The notes: generated by a model from the letters alone, not told the origin. A stretch of DNA of 64,000 nt from an uncultured Rhizobiaceae bacterium (GCA_947259295.1 CAMYMG010000099.1:36991-100990); one strand, 5' to 3'. Positions 47,217 through 56,449 are shown, counted from the first letter of the stretch. Translations and numbers: made by a program.

Positions 47217-47689
47217 CATCTGAGCCAGGCAGCGTATTCCGGCGTCGCGTCCCGCATGTCCTGGTAGAGCCAGACCATCCGGTCGACGAACCAAAGTTTC
47301 ATGACCGAGGCGCCGATGGCGCCAAAAGCGGTCGCCCACGGGTCGAGCGCATAAAGCCCCCAGATCAGCGGGATCAGGAACAGGCCCGTCGCGAGCGACA
47401 GGCCGAGCGCCCACCGCGCGTGGTGGTGCGGAATCGGCACCGCCTTGCGGTTCAGCCAGACGCGCTCGCCGAGTACGCCGCGCGACGCCCAGTTGTCGGT
47501 CGAGGCGGGTGGCGGGAATGCCTTCGGATTGACGAGCGTCCAGCCGACAAGCACCGCGAGCAGCAGCCATGTCCAGGCGCGGAGCGGCCCGCGCAGGAAG
47601 ACGACGAGCGCAAACAGCGGCAAGAGCGGAACCCGCGTCCACACGGACCACGGATTGACATGACGTTCCCAGGTGCGCTTCTTCAGCAT
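47216..47689 (-). CDS. DUF6653-like membrane protein
   Basis: A 157-residue protein starting MLKKRTWERHVNPWSVWTRV. Three to four hydrophobic segments are visible (PLLPLFALVVFLRGPLRAWTWLLLAVLVGWT and LGLSLATGLFLIPLIWGLYAL). WERHxNPWSVWTR is the pattern I associate with DUF6653. The ATG at 47689 fits this; the frame upstream is not conserved. Function unknown. It starts 68 bases from the divergent cupin gene. Confidence 0.78.
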   Translation of the reverse strand: MLKKRTWERHVNPWSVWTRVPLLPLFALVVFLRGPLRAWTWLLLAVLVGWTLVNPKAFPPPASTDNWASRGVLGERVWLNRKAVPIPHHHARWALGLSLATGLFLIPLIWGLYALDPWATAFGAIGASVMKLWFVDRMVWLYQDMRDATPEYAAWLR

Positions 47690-47757
47690 GAGAGCCTCGC
47701 GGCGGATCGACTCCGGCAAAGGTAACGATCCGGCGCTTTCGCGTGAAGGACCAGCAG

Positions 47758-48108
47758 ATGCAGAACAGCCGATTCCTGAAGATCGACATCGACACGGTCG
47801 AACTGGAAGAGGGCGCACCGAGCCCGGAGCGTTTGCTGACCGGCGATCCGAAATTCCGTACCTGGAACGTCGAGGAGGCGGACGGCGGCCTCTATGCTGG
47901 CGTCTGGGAAGCGACGCCCGGCATGTGGCGAATCGAATACGACGAGTGGGAATTCTGCCATATCCTGTCTGGCGTCTCGGTCATCGTCGAGGATACGGGC
48001 AAGACCTGGACACTGCGGGCAGGCGACAGTTTCGTCCTGAGGCCGGGCTTCAAGGGAAGCTGGGAAGTTATTGAAACGACTCGCAAGGAATATGTCATCC
48101 GCCTCTGA
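47758..48108 (+). CDS. Cupin_3 family protein
   Basis: A 116-residue single-domain cupin. The ATG at 47758 follows AAGGA by seven bases. The core reads WEATPGMWRIEYDEWEFCHILSGVSVIVEDTGKTWTLRAGDSFVLRPGFKGSWEV, the pattern of the ureidoglycine aminohydrolase-like cupin family. The first metal motif is partly changed: only one His (in EFCHILSG) is in the expected region. Enzymatic role unknown. The downstream gene begins 52 bases later on the same strand. Confidence 0.85.
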   Translation: MQNSRFLKIDIDTVELEEGAPSPERLLTGDPKFRTWNVEEADGGLYAGVWEATPGMWRIEYDEWEFCHILSGVSVIVEDTGKTWTLRAGDSFVLRPGFKGSWEVIETTRKEYVIRL

Positions 48109-48160
48109 CGTCGCCCCGTTAAACGTCCGGGTTGCCCCGATCCCAACAAGGAAAAGCAGC

Positions 48161-49096
48161 ATGAATTCTGCCTGGCCGGAGATCCCCTATGCGCCGTGGC
48201 GCGACACCTGTTCGGCTCTGCATCTCTATACGCAGGTCGTCGGCAAGTACCGCCTGGCCCGCACGCCGTGGATCAACCACTCCTGGCAGGCGAGCCTTTA
48301 CGTCAATGCACGCGGTTTCACGACCGGCATCGTTCCTGACGGCGAGGGCGGCATAGAACTGGCATTCGACCTCATCGATCACAAGCTGCTCGGCACCAAC
48401 AGTGATGGCCGCACGGCGCAACTCAGTCTCGCGCCGGGCACCGTGGCTGGCTTCCATGCGCGTTTCCGCGACATGCTGACAAGGCTCGGCGGAACCCCCG
48501 AGTTTCACGGCTCCCCCAACGAGCTTCCCGACCCGGTTCCCTTTGCCGACGACCACGCGGACCGGCCATATGACGCCGACGCCGTGACGCGCTTCTTTCG
48601 CGCCAGCGTGTCGGTGGACCGGGTGCTGAAGCGCTTTCGCACCGGCTTCCTCGGCAAGGTCAGCCCCGTGCATCTCTTTTGGGGCAGTTTCGATCTCGCG
48701 GTAACGCGGTTTTCCGGTCGCCGCGCGCCATCGCATCCGGGCGGCATACCTGCGCTGCCCGACGCGGTAACCCGCGAGGCCTACAGCCATGAGGTTTCCT
48801 CGGCCGGATTCTGGCCGGGCGGCGGACCGATCGACTTTCCGGCCTTCTATTCCTACGCCTACCCGGGACCCACGGGCTTCTCGGACGCCGTGGTGACGCC
48901 GGAAGCAGCATATTTCGACACGACACTCGGCGAGTTTCTGCTTCCCTACGACGACGTGCGCCGTGCGCCCGATCCAGAGGTCGCGTTGATGGGCTTCCTG
49001 CAAAGCACCTATGATGCCGCCGCCTCGCTTGGCGCATGGGACCGCAATTCGCTCGAATGCGCTGTGGGGGTGCCCGGCGTGCCGCGCAGCATGTGA
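48161..49096 (+). CDS. DUF5996 family protein
   Basis: A 311-residue protein of unknown function. The N-terminus NSAWPEIPYAPWRDTCSALHLYTQVVGKYRLARTPWINHSWQASLYV is the DUF5996 signature. Conserved His and aromatic residues (HLFWGSFDLAVTRFSGRRAP and GFWPGG) could bind a ligand or metal, but nothing is proven. It may be co-transcribed with the cupin gene (52-base gap) and converges on a MarR regulator. Confidence 0.9.
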   Translation: MNSAWPEIPYAPWRDTCSALHLYTQVVGKYRLARTPWINHSWQASLYVNARGFTTGIVPDGEGGIELAFDLIDHKLLGTNSDGRTAQLSLAPGTVAGFHARFRDMLTRLGGTPEFHGSPNELPDPVPFADDHADRPYDADAVTRFFRASVSVDRVLKRFRTGFLGKVSPVHLFWGSFDLAVTRFSGRRAPSHPGGIPALPDAVTREAYSHEVSSAGFWPGGGPIDFPAFYSYAYPGPTGFSDAVVTPEAAYFDTTLGEFLLPYDDVRRAPDPEVALMGFLQSTYDAAASLGAWDRNSLECAVGVPGVPRSM

Positions 49097-49105
49097 CGGC
49101 GCCCG

Positions 49106-49582
49106 TCAGGCCTTGTTGCCGGCCTTGGCGAAGGCTTCTGCAAACTCCCGCGAGCCGATGAATGCGAGGGTGCGGCGGAATTCGGCCGACTTCTCCTTGC
49201 CGAGCAGCCTGTCGAAGCGATCCTGCGCGTCCCGCCAAGCGCTCATCAACTCACCGCGGCGCGCTTCGCCCTCGGGCGTCAGCCGGACACGCTTGACCCG
49301 CTTGTCGTGCGGATCCGGCAGCATCTCCACCATGCCGTCGCGCAGCAGCGGCTTCAGCGTGTGGCCGAGCGCCGACAGGTCCATCACCATCGCGCCGGCC
49401 AGTGATTTCAGCGTCGGCTCGCCGCTTGCTGCGATCTGCGACAGCAGCGTGAACTGCGTCGAGCGCAGATCGCTCGCGTCGAGTACCTCGCCGTAAAGCT
49501 GGCCGAGCTGGCGGGCTGCTCGACGCACCGCACTGTTGGAACAGTGTATCCACACATCGTTGTCGTTGCTGGTCTTGGTCAT
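49106..49582 (-). CDS. MarR-family transcriptional regulator
   Basis: A 158-residue winged-helix protein. The helix-turn-helix is FTLLSQIAASGEPTLKSLAGAMVMDLSALGHTLKPLLRDGMVEM, followed by the wing DPHDKRVKRVRLTPEGEARRGEL. The divergent SDR gene is 137 bases away with a dyad in the gap, so it probably controls that gene and itself. No ligand can be inferred. Confidence 0.92.
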   Translation of the reverse strand: MTKTSNDNDVWIHCSNSAVRRAARQLGQLYGEVLDASDLRSTQFTLLSQIAASGEPTLKSLAGAMVMDLSALGHTLKPLLRDGMVEMLPDPHDKRVKRVRLTPEGEARRGELMSAWRDAQDRFDRLLGKEKSAEFRRTLAFIGSREFAEAFAKAGNKA

Positions 49583-49676
49583 CGAACTCTCCGTTCGTCC
49601 GGCTTAGCGACGCCCGTCGTTGCTTCAAGAAAAAAATCCGGACCGGCATCTTGCCAGACAATCCGCCCATCGCATA

Positions 49677-49696
49677 TTAGTGGCATATACCACCAA
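49677..49696. promoter_or_regulatory. Candidate MarR operator between marR and SDR genes
   Basis: TTAGTGG and CCACCAA flank CATATA, an imperfect 7-bp dyad (one mismatch) with an exact GTGG/CCAC core. It sits 24 bases before the SDR start, in the position of a repressor site. Confidence 0.45.
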
Positions 49697-49719
49697 ATTC
49701 AACCAAAGGAGTACCGGCA

Positions 49720-50523
49720 ATGACTACGAATTCGGATCTCGGAACTGCACTCGTCACCGGCGCATCGGCCGGCATCGGCGCCACCTATGCCGATCGGCTT
49801 GCCCGGCGCGGCTACGACGTCATCCTCGTTGCCCGCGACGCCAATCGCCTGAAGGAGCTCGCAGCGCGCCTGAGCAAGCAGTACGCCGTCAAGGCGGAGG
49901 TCCTGGCCGCAGACCTGTCGTCGGTGGCCGACCTTGAAAGAGTGGAAAAGCGTTTGCGCGACGACGCCGCCATCACGCTCCTGGTCAACAATGCCGGCAT
50001 CGGTCCGAAGGGCAAGGCGCTCGCCGACGACATGGCCTATCTCGACACCATGGTCGCCCTCAATGTCACCGCCGCCAACCGGTTGGCAGTCGCCGCCGCA
50101 CAGGCGTTCGCGGCCCGCGGTTCAGGCGGCATCATCAACACCGCGTCGGCCGTGGCCATCGTGCCGGAGCCCTTCAACGCCACCTATGCTGCCAGCAAGG
50201 CCTTCGTCCTGGCGTTGACCCAGTCGCTGGCCGCGGAGCTGGCCGACAAGGGCGTCCGTTTCCAGGCAATCCTGCCGGGCTTCACGCGCACCGAGATATT
50301 CGACCGGGTGGGCGGTTCCTTCGACAATATCGATCCGGAACGCGTGATGGATGTCGGCGACATGGTCGACGCAGCACTGGTCGGTTTCGACAATGGCGAA
50401 CTCGTCACCATTCCCTCTATGTCGGACACCGGCCTGCTCGACAGTCTCAACAAGGCGCGCGGCGCGCTGGCTGAGCAACTGTCGCTGAAGAAGCCGGCCG
50501 GGCGCTTCGGCCTCGCAGCCTGA
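49720..50523 (+). CDS. Short-chain dehydrogenase/reductase
   Basis: A 267-residue SDR. AAAGGAG ten bases before the ATG is a good ribosome site. The NAD(P) motif TGASAGIG starts near residue 12; RDANRL after the second strand suggests NADPH preference. NNAG and the catalytic YAASK are in place, with Ser in NTASAVAIV. The substrate is unknown. Control by the divergent MarR gene is likely. Confidence 0.93.
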   Translation: MTTNSDLGTALVTGASAGIGATYADRLARRGYDVILVARDANRLKELAARLSKQYAVKAEVLAADLSSVADLERVEKRLRDDAAITLLVNNAGIGPKGKALADDMAYLDTMVALNVTAANRLAVAAAQAFAARGSGGIINTASAVAIVPEPFNATYAASKAFVLALTQSLAAELADKGVRFQAILPGFTRTEIFDRVGGSFDNIDPERVMDVGDMVDAALVGFDNGELVTIPSMSDTGLLDSLNKARGALAEQLSLKKPAGRFGLAA

Positions 50524-50568
50524 AGCGGAGCTGAAATATCTGGCAGGTGAAGTGGCTTTGGCTGTCGC

Positions 50569-51825
50569 TCAGCACACCACCTTGAGGCTCTCCAAGCCAT
50601 GAAAGTGCCAGGAGTCGCGATATCGCGGCTCCTCCGCGAGCCTCAGCTTCGGCAGCCGCTCGAACAGAACCTTGAGCGCCACCTGCAGCTCGAGCCGGGC
50701 AAGCGGCGCGCCGATGCAGAAATGGATGCCAGCGCCGAAGGAAACGTTTTTCTGGTCAGGCCTTTCCGGCTGAAACTTCGCTGCGTTCGCGAAGGCGGAC
50801 GGATCGCGGTTCGCCATGCCGAGCAGCAGGCCGATCTGCTCGCCGGCCTTCACCAGGATGCCGCCGGGCAGTTCGCTGTCGCTGTAGACGTAGCGCGTGA
50901 ACATGTGCAGCGGCGCATCGAACCGCAGGCATTCCTCGACGGTCGCGGCACTTACCTCTGGCGACGCAAAGAAGCGGCGCGGATCGCCGCCCTCGGCCAG
51001 GATCGTCCGCACGGCGTTGCCGGCCTGATGGACCGTCGCCTCGTGGCCGGCATTGAGCAGCAGGATCACCGACGAGACAAGCTCGTCGTCCGACAGCTTT
51101 TCGCCCTCATTTCGCGCCGAAATCAGCGAAAACAACAGCGTTTCGGAAGAATTTGGCGGCATTTTCGCGCAAAACTCCCGCAAATAGGCGGAAAAATCCG
51201 CCGCCGCGCGGTTGGCCTTGGCCTCGGTGTCGCGACTTCGGCCTGGTACGTACATCGCCACCATGTCGTGCGACCATTCGAGCAATTGCGGTCCCATCTC
51301 GACCGGCACGCCGAGCAATTCGGCGATAATGGTGATCGGCAGCGGCGCGGCGAAGGCCGGCAACAGGTCGACCGGTCCATCGGACGGGAAGCGGTCGACC
51401 AGTTCATGGGCTAGCACCTCGACGCGCGGCCTCAGCCGCTCGACCTGGCGCGAGACGAAAGCGCGGTTGACCAGCGTCCGCAGCTTGGTGTGCGCCGGCG
51501 GCTCGAGTTCCAGCATCGAGTTGGCCTCCACCGCGTCGAAGCTTTCGAGATGCGAGCGGTCCGCATTGCCGCCGCGGCCGTCGGGAATGCCGGCGGGATT
51601 CTGCCGGCCCAACCGCCGGTCGCGCAGCAGCCGGTTGACGTCGTCGAAGCCGCCGAAACACCAGACGCCAAGCTCTTCCCAGAAAAACGGGCCGCCATCG
51701 GCATGCAGATAGGCATAGGCCTCGTAGGGATCCTGGTAGAATCTCGGGTCGTGCGGATCGAGCCGCAGCCGGCGCGTCTCGGAAGCGAAGGTCAGGCAGG
51801 GCGGTGGCGGCATCGACGCGGTCAT
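50569..51825 (-). CDS. Cytochrome P450
   Basis: A 418-residue soluble bacterial P450. The heme-binding loop FGAGIHFCIGAPLARLE places the thiolate Cys near residue 370. The I-helix oxygen-activation motif is LLLNAGHEATVHQAG, and the K-helix ExxR is in ECLRFDAP. No ferredoxin or reductase gene lies nearby, so redox partners are elsewhere. The start is 88 bases from the divergent flavoprotein gene. Substrate unknown. Confidence 0.95.
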   Translation of the reverse strand: MTASMPPPPCLTFASETRRLRLDPHDPRFYQDPYEAYAYLHADGGPFFWEELGVWCFGGFDDVNRLLRDRRLGRQNPAGIPDGRGGNADRSHLESFDAVEANSMLELEPPAHTKLRTLVNRAFVSRQVERLRPRVEVLAHELVDRFPSDGPVDLLPAFAAPLPITIIAELLGVPVEMGPQLLEWSHDMVAMYVPGRSRDTEAKANRAAADFSAYLREFCAKMPPNSSETLLFSLISARNEGEKLSDDELVSSVILLLNAGHEATVHQAGNAVRTILAEGGDPRRFFASPEVSAATVEECLRFDAPLHMFTRYVYSDSELPGGILVKAGEQIGLLLGMANRDPSAFANAAKFQPERPDQKNVSFGAGIHFCIGAPLARLELQVALKVLFERLPKLRLAEEPRYRDSWHFHGLESLKVVC

Positions 51826-51913
51826 GCTGGATCATTAGCCCTTCTTGCCAAGCCGAGGCCAGACCGTATGTTGCGGCAGTCGGGCGTCCGTCCGATCTGG
51901 AGCCGAGGCAAGC

Positions 51914-53017
51914 ATGAACATCATCATCGTCGGGGCGGGCATTGCCGGCCTCTCGACCGCCTGGTCGCTGGTCAAGGCAGGCCACAGTGTCAGCCTGGTC
52001 GAGCAGGGCAAGATCCCCAACCCGCTCGCCGCCTCCGGCGACCATCACCGCATCATCCGTCGCGCCTACCGGGCATCGACCGGCTACGGCGCGTTGATCA
52101 CCGAGGCCTACCAGGCTTGGGATGAGATGTGGGCCGACCTCGGTGAGTGCCATCTCGACGCGCGCGGCTTTCTCTGCGTGTCGCGCGAACCGGGAGACGA
52201 GGCGGAGGAATACCGCGAGGGCATGGAGGCCGGCGGCTTCCCGATCGAGTTGCTGGAGCCCGATGCCGCGGTCGAGCGCTGGCCGTTTCTCGAGGCGGGG
52301 ACTTTTCGCTATGCCTATTTCTCGCCGGACGGAGGCGCCCTGCATTGCCGCAAGATCGCTGCCGGAGTGCTTGCCTGGCTGCGCGCCAACGGCGCCAATA
52401 TCTACGAGGACAGCAAGGTCACGGCGGTCGACACTGATGCGGGGCGGGTGACGCTGGCATCCGGCGAGACGATGCAGGCCGACCGGGTCATCGTGACGGC
52501 CGGCGCCTGGGTGCTGAAGCTCTTTCCGGAACTCGGCGGCGAGCTCACGACCTATCGAACGGCACTCGCCTATGTCGAGCCGCCGGCGGATCTCAAGGCA
52601 GCATGGGAGGCGGCACCCGTGATCCTCGATGTCGGCGGAATCACCGACGGCTACATGATCCCGCCGACCGGCGGCGCCGGCATGAAGTTCGGTTCCGGCC
52701 TGCACAAGGTGGAGACCAGCGATGCCGACTGGAACCGCGACCCGGTCGAAGGCGAGGGCGAGGCGATCCGCAACCTGTTTTCGCCGCCGATCGCCCGTAT
52801 AGGCGAATACCGTGTCACCGAGGTGGTGACCTGCGCCTACACCTTTACCGAAGACGAGCGTTTCGCGGCCTACGAGAAGGGCAAATGCTTGATCGTCTCG
52901 GCCTGTTCGGGCCACGGCTACAAGTTCGGCGCATCGGTCGGCCGGCGGGTCGCCGCATCGGTCGAGGACGGCGACATCGCCGGCCTGAAACGCTGGCTGC
53001 GCGCCGAAATCGCCTGA
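51914..53017 (+). CDS. FAD-dependent oxidoreductase, sarcosine-oxidase-like
   Basis: A 367-residue DAO-family flavoprotein. The start MNIIIVGAGIAGLSTAWSLVKAG begins with the FAD-binding dinucleotide fold. The C-terminal part resembles monomeric sarcosine oxidase: TCAYTFTEDERF contains C307 at the position of the covalent FAD Cys, and SACSGHGYKFGASVG follows. The substrate would be an N-methyl amino acid or other secondary amine. GAGG precedes the ATG. Confidence 0.88.
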   Translation: MNIIIVGAGIAGLSTAWSLVKAGHSVSLVEQGKIPNPLAASGDHHRIIRRAYRASTGYGALITEAYQAWDEMWADLGECHLDARGFLCVSREPGDEAEEYREGMEAGGFPIELLEPDAAVERWPFLEAGTFRYAYFSPDGGALHCRKIAAGVLAWLRANGANIYEDSKVTAVDTDAGRVTLASGETMQADRVIVTAGAWVLKLFPELGGELTTYRTALAYVEPPADLKAAWEAAPVILDVGGITDGYMIPPTGGAGMKFGSGLHKVETSDADWNRDPVEGEGEAIRNLFSPPIARIGEYRVTEVVTCAYTFTEDERFAAYEKGKCLIVSACSGHGYKFGASVGRRVAASVEDGDIAGLKRWLRAEIA

Positions 53018-53212
53018 CGTTTGAGGCGGAGAGGGGCCGCCTTCGGGCAGAACATCCCGCGAGGCGCTGACGGGTATCGGTCAGGGTCCGAGGCTGGGAC
53101 TGCTACGATGCGTCGCGTTTTGCCACGCCTGTCGCCATGCGACCTTCCGCTAATCCTTGGCCGAGCGCCCGCGGGGATCGGCCGAAAGCAAAGGGTGCAA
53201 AAGCAGTCTGCC

Positions 53213-54538
53213 GTGACCTCCGCCCCGCCTGAAATTCCAGCCCGGCTTTGGGCCGTCGCAATGGTGACAGGCGCGGGGGCCTTCATGGCGATGCTCGACT
53301 CCACCATCGTCAATCTTGCCCTGCGGACCATCGAGAACGAACTCTCGGTGCCACTGGCCAGCATCCAATGGGTGGCCACGGCCTATCTGATCGCCCTGGC
53401 GGCTTCGCTTCCCCTGTCCGCTTGGGCCGCCCGGCGCTACGGCTCGGGACGCGTCTGGATGGCCAGCACCACCGCTTTTGTTCTGGCATCAGCCCTCTGC
53501 GCGCTGGCGCCCGATCTGCCGATGCTCGTTGGCGCCCGCGTGCTGCAAGGGCTTGCGGCCGGCGTCATGGTGCCTGTCGGGCAGGCGATCCTCGGCCAGG
53601 TCGCGGATCGCCGGCAACTCGGCCGCCTGTTCGGGACGGTGGGCTTTGCAGTCGCGCTCGGCCCGGCGCTTGGCCCGGTGGTCGGCGGGGTGATGATAGA
53701 CATGCTGGACTGGCGCTGGCTGTTCTGGATCAACCTGCCTATCGGGCTTGCTGCCCTCGGCATCGCAAGCCGGGTCCTGCCGCCGGCAAGATCCGAACCG
53801 GCGGCCGCGCCCGACCTGTTGGGCCTGATCCTGATCGGCGGCGGTCTGTCCGTGCTGCTTTATGGTGCCGGCGAGGGCGATCCGTCACTGGCTGCCCTTG
53901 GCGCCATTGTCGTCGCGCTGTTCGTCGTCAGGAGCCTGCGGATCGTCGATCCGCTGATCGACCTTCGCCTGTTTCGGAGCCGGGCATTCACGGCGGCTCT
54001 GCTGATCGCCGCCTCGATAGGTGCGGCGATGTATGGCGGGCTTCTGATCATCCCGCTGTGGCTCCAGGACCAGCAGGGACTTTCGCCGACCCTGACGGGC
54101 ATGATGCTCATGGCTCTTGGTCTTGGCTCTGCGGCGGCGCTGCCCTTCGCGGGAAGGCTGACCGACACCAAGGGCGCGGCTTTGGTGTGCCTGGCGGGCG
54201 GCGCGCTGCTCGTCGCGTCGACGGCGCTTGTCCCGCTTTCAGGCGCCTTCGGGGTAGCGCTCATCGGCGTTCTGTTGTTTGTGCGCGGCGCCGGGCTCGC
54301 TCTGGCGCAGATGCCCGCGATGACGGTGGCCTATGCGGCGGTCGGCGAGGGCGTGAAGGGCGATGCGGCGACGCTGCTCAACATGGCGCAACGTGTCGGC
54401 GGCGCGATCGGGGCCATCGTGCTGGTGCTGTTCGTGGGCGAGGGGGGCGCTGCCTATCGGCCGGGCTTTGTAGCGATCATCGTCCTGTCGGTTGCCCCGC
54501 TTATCCTCTGGCGCCGGCTGTCCGTCACAACCCGATGA
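53213..54538 (+). CDS. DHA2-type MFS drug transporter
   Basis: A 441-residue transporter with about 12-14 helices. MLDSTIVNLALRTIENEL (helix 1) is the DHA2 signature and GPALGPVVGGVMID is the antiporter motif C. The start is uncertain: in-frame ATG at 53108 and GTGs at 53195 and 53213 exist; I chose 53213 because it precedes SAPPEIPARLWAVAMV, shortly before helix 1. It is convergent with the HlyD-type adaptor, so an EmrAB-like pairing is possible. Confidence 0.85.
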   Translation: MTSAPPEIPARLWAVAMVTGAGAFMAMLDSTIVNLALRTIENELSVPLASIQWVATAYLIALAASLPLSAWAARRYGSGRVWMASTTAFVLASALCALAPDLPMLVGARVLQGLAAGVMVPVGQAILGQVADRRQLGRLFGTVGFAVALGPALGPVVGGVMIDMLDWRWLFWINLPIGLAALGIASRVLPPARSEPAAAPDLLGLILIGGGLSVLLYGAGEGDPSLAALGAIVVALFVVRSLRIVDPLIDLRLFRSRAFTAALLIAASIGAAMYGGLLIIPLWLQDQQGLSPTLTGMMLMALGLGSAAALPFAGRLTDTKGAALVCLAGGALLVASTALVPLSGAFGVALIGVLLFVRGAGLALAQMPAMTVAYAAVGEGVKGDAATLLNMAQRVGGAIGAIVLVLFVGEGGAAYRPGFVAIIVLSVAPLILWRRLSVTTR

Positions 54539-54614
54539 TTCGTGGGCGGGCGGAGGAATCGCGCCCGTCTCCGCCAGGCCGATGCCGCAAATCGGCTGGC
54601 GGACGTGGAAATTA

Positions 54615-55811
54615 TCAGTGACCGCCACCGCCGGCAAGACCGATGCCGGCGATCAGCGAACCCCAGACCTTCAGGCGCAGGCCGACGGCCTTGATGATGC
54701 CGGTGGCCGCAATGAGGTGTCCGGTGAACCCGCCGAGATTGTTGGTGTAGGTCTGGACCAGGCAGCCGGTGCCGTCGATCATGATCTTCTGCTGCTCGGG
54801 ATGTTCGAGTTCCAGATAGACCAGCAGGGAGCCGCGTGGCGTCCTTTCGTTGAGTTCGACCAGCCGCCCTCCCGGCACAACCTGGCCGGCCGCGATTGCG
54901 GGCTGGATGGCGACGACATGCGCGGGCAGGACGGTGTTGCTGAAGGACAGGCCGATATTGCTGTCGCAGGCGATCTCGGCAGGCATCCCCACATAGATCG
55001 CCGAGCGTGAGACCTGCGAGAAGCCCGCCGGGATCCTGAGCGGCAGATCTTCCGGGCGGTCCGGGATGATCACCATGGCGGGGCTGAGGATGAGCGTCGA
55101 CGCCGGGCTGCCCTCGCTCAAGACCATCTGTGCCACCACGCCGTCGGTGAACGAGCGCACCTCGGTCATGTCCAGCGCCACCTTGGCGCTTTCGAGGGCC
55201 GCTTCGGCAGCCTTGCGTTGGGCCGGAAGGGATTCGGATATCTCCACCTCGGCCAGGCTACGTTGGGCCTCGGCCGCGGCCAGGCTCGCCTCGCCCATGG
55301 CAACGGCGGATTCCGTCAGGCGCACCGTGTCCCTCGTACCGGCGTTCCTGGTGAGCAGGGTCTGCGCGTTCTCCAGATCGCCCCTGGTCTTCTGCAGCGA
55401 CGCTTTCGACTGGGCAACGCTGGCCTCGGCGACCTTCAGCGCGTCGGCGGCCTTCGATTCGGCCGCGGCAATCTTGTCGAACTCGGCCTCGGCCTGTTTC
55501 AAAGCGGCCTTTTGCGCGCTGTTTTCGATCCTAAACAGCAAATCGCCGGCCGAAACGCGCTGTCCGTTCCAGACGGCCAGTTCGGTGACCGGACCGCTGG
55601 TCTGGGCGACGACCGATACGGTGCGAAACGGCAGCAGGCCGGAATAGGATTTCGGATGGAAATAGAAGATCGCGACGAACAGGAAGAAGGCAAGAACGGC
55701 CCACAGGAACATCGCCGTCTTCATGTTCCAGACCGTCATGGCCTCGCCACGACGCTTCAGCTGATAGTAGCGGATGACTGCGGGAAAAGATGTCAGGACG
55801 AGCTCAAACAT
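54615..55811 (-). CDS. HlyD/EmrA-type membrane fusion protein
   Basis: A 398-residue adaptor. One N-terminal helix (MFLWAVLAFFLFVAIFYF, about 33-50) anchors it; a biotinyl-lipoyl segment (VVAQTSGPVTELAVWNGQRVSAGDLLFRIE), then a long alpha-hairpin coiled coil (about 95-200), then SFTDGVVAQMVLSEG complete the adaptor. Partner outer-membrane and transporter genes are not adjacent in the operon. It overlaps the upstream small membrane protein by eight bases. Confidence 0.9.
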   Translation of the reverse strand: MFELVLTSFPAVIRYYQLKRRGEAMTVWNMKTAMFLWAVLAFFLFVAIFYFHPKSYSGLLPFRTVSVVAQTSGPVTELAVWNGQRVSAGDLLFRIENSAQKAALKQAEAEFDKIAAAESKAADALKVAEASVAQSKASLQKTRGDLENAQTLLTRNAGTRDTVRLTESAVAMGEASLAAAEAQRSLAEVEISESLPAQRKAAEAALESAKVALDMTEVRSFTDGVVAQMVLSEGSPASTLILSPAMVIIPDRPEDLPLRIPAGFSQVSRSAIYVGMPAEIACDSNIGLSFSNTVLPAHVVAIQPAIAAGQVVPGGRLVELNERTPRGSLLVYLELEHPEQQKIMIDGTGCLVQTYTNNLGGFTGHLIAATGIIKAVGLRLKVWGSLIAGIGLAGGGGH

Positions 55812-56232
55812 GGCGGGTTTCCTCCGCGTCGGTCGCGGCCGGCTCTACGTCGGCGTCCTGCGGCGGCGGCGCGACTGTCGTCGGTGCCGCAACGGCCACG
55901 GGCTCGGGCTCGCGAATGCGCGGCAGATGAAAGCGCGACCAGTCGGCCATCAGGGCGAGGAGAACCGCCGTGAGAGGCAGGAAGAAATGGAAGTGCTCGA
56001 GCGGGAAGACCTCGTAGAGCAGGGCGATCACCAAGAGTGTCGGGATCGTCTTGGCGAGCGGCGTGCCTTTCGACCTGTGCTCGGCCCAACGGTCAAAAGC
56101 CGCGTAGAGCGTCACGATCCCGTAGAGGGCCAGGATGATGAAGCCGAGTGCAACCCAGGCCAGTATGTCCGTTTCGCCGGGTACGGTGAACCAGGACGGG
56201 CTCGAGTGCCCGGAACCGCTTTCGATCGCCAT
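55804..56232 (-). CDS. Small inner-membrane protein coupled to HlyD adaptor
   Basis: A 142-residue protein with GAGGGGG before the ATG at 56232. Three hydrophobic helices are visible: ILAWVALGFIILALYGIVTLYAAF, TIPTLLVIALLYEVF and a third in FHFFLPLTAVLLALMADW, followed by a proline-rich tail. No recognised family. E. coli yibH-yibI and similar loci also pair an HlyD adaptor with a small membrane protein, which is the only functional clue. The role may be to scaffold the adaptor. Confidence 0.75.
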   Translation of the reverse strand: MAIESGSGHSSPSWFTVPGETDILAWVALGFIILALYGIVTLYAAFDRWAEHRSKGTPLAKTIPTLLVIALLYEVFPLEHFHFFLPLTAVLLALMADWSRFHLPRIREPEPVAVAAPTTVAPPPQDADVEPAATDAEETRHV

Positions 56233-56449
56233 TACAATCCCCCTCAGAACGCAATTGCAGCCCTGTGTATCAATGGACATGGCAAGAAATGCAACATCTT
56301 CGGACGTCGTGGTTGCGACATCGGCCTGATTGCAGGGGATTGTCACACGTTCGGCGCGTCCGCCGCAGAGCGGCTGGCCACCGCTTGACCTGCGACCATA
56401 ATGCGATTTGTTTCCGCAAGGGCCTGTGCTAGCAGGTTGTGGGGGCTCG

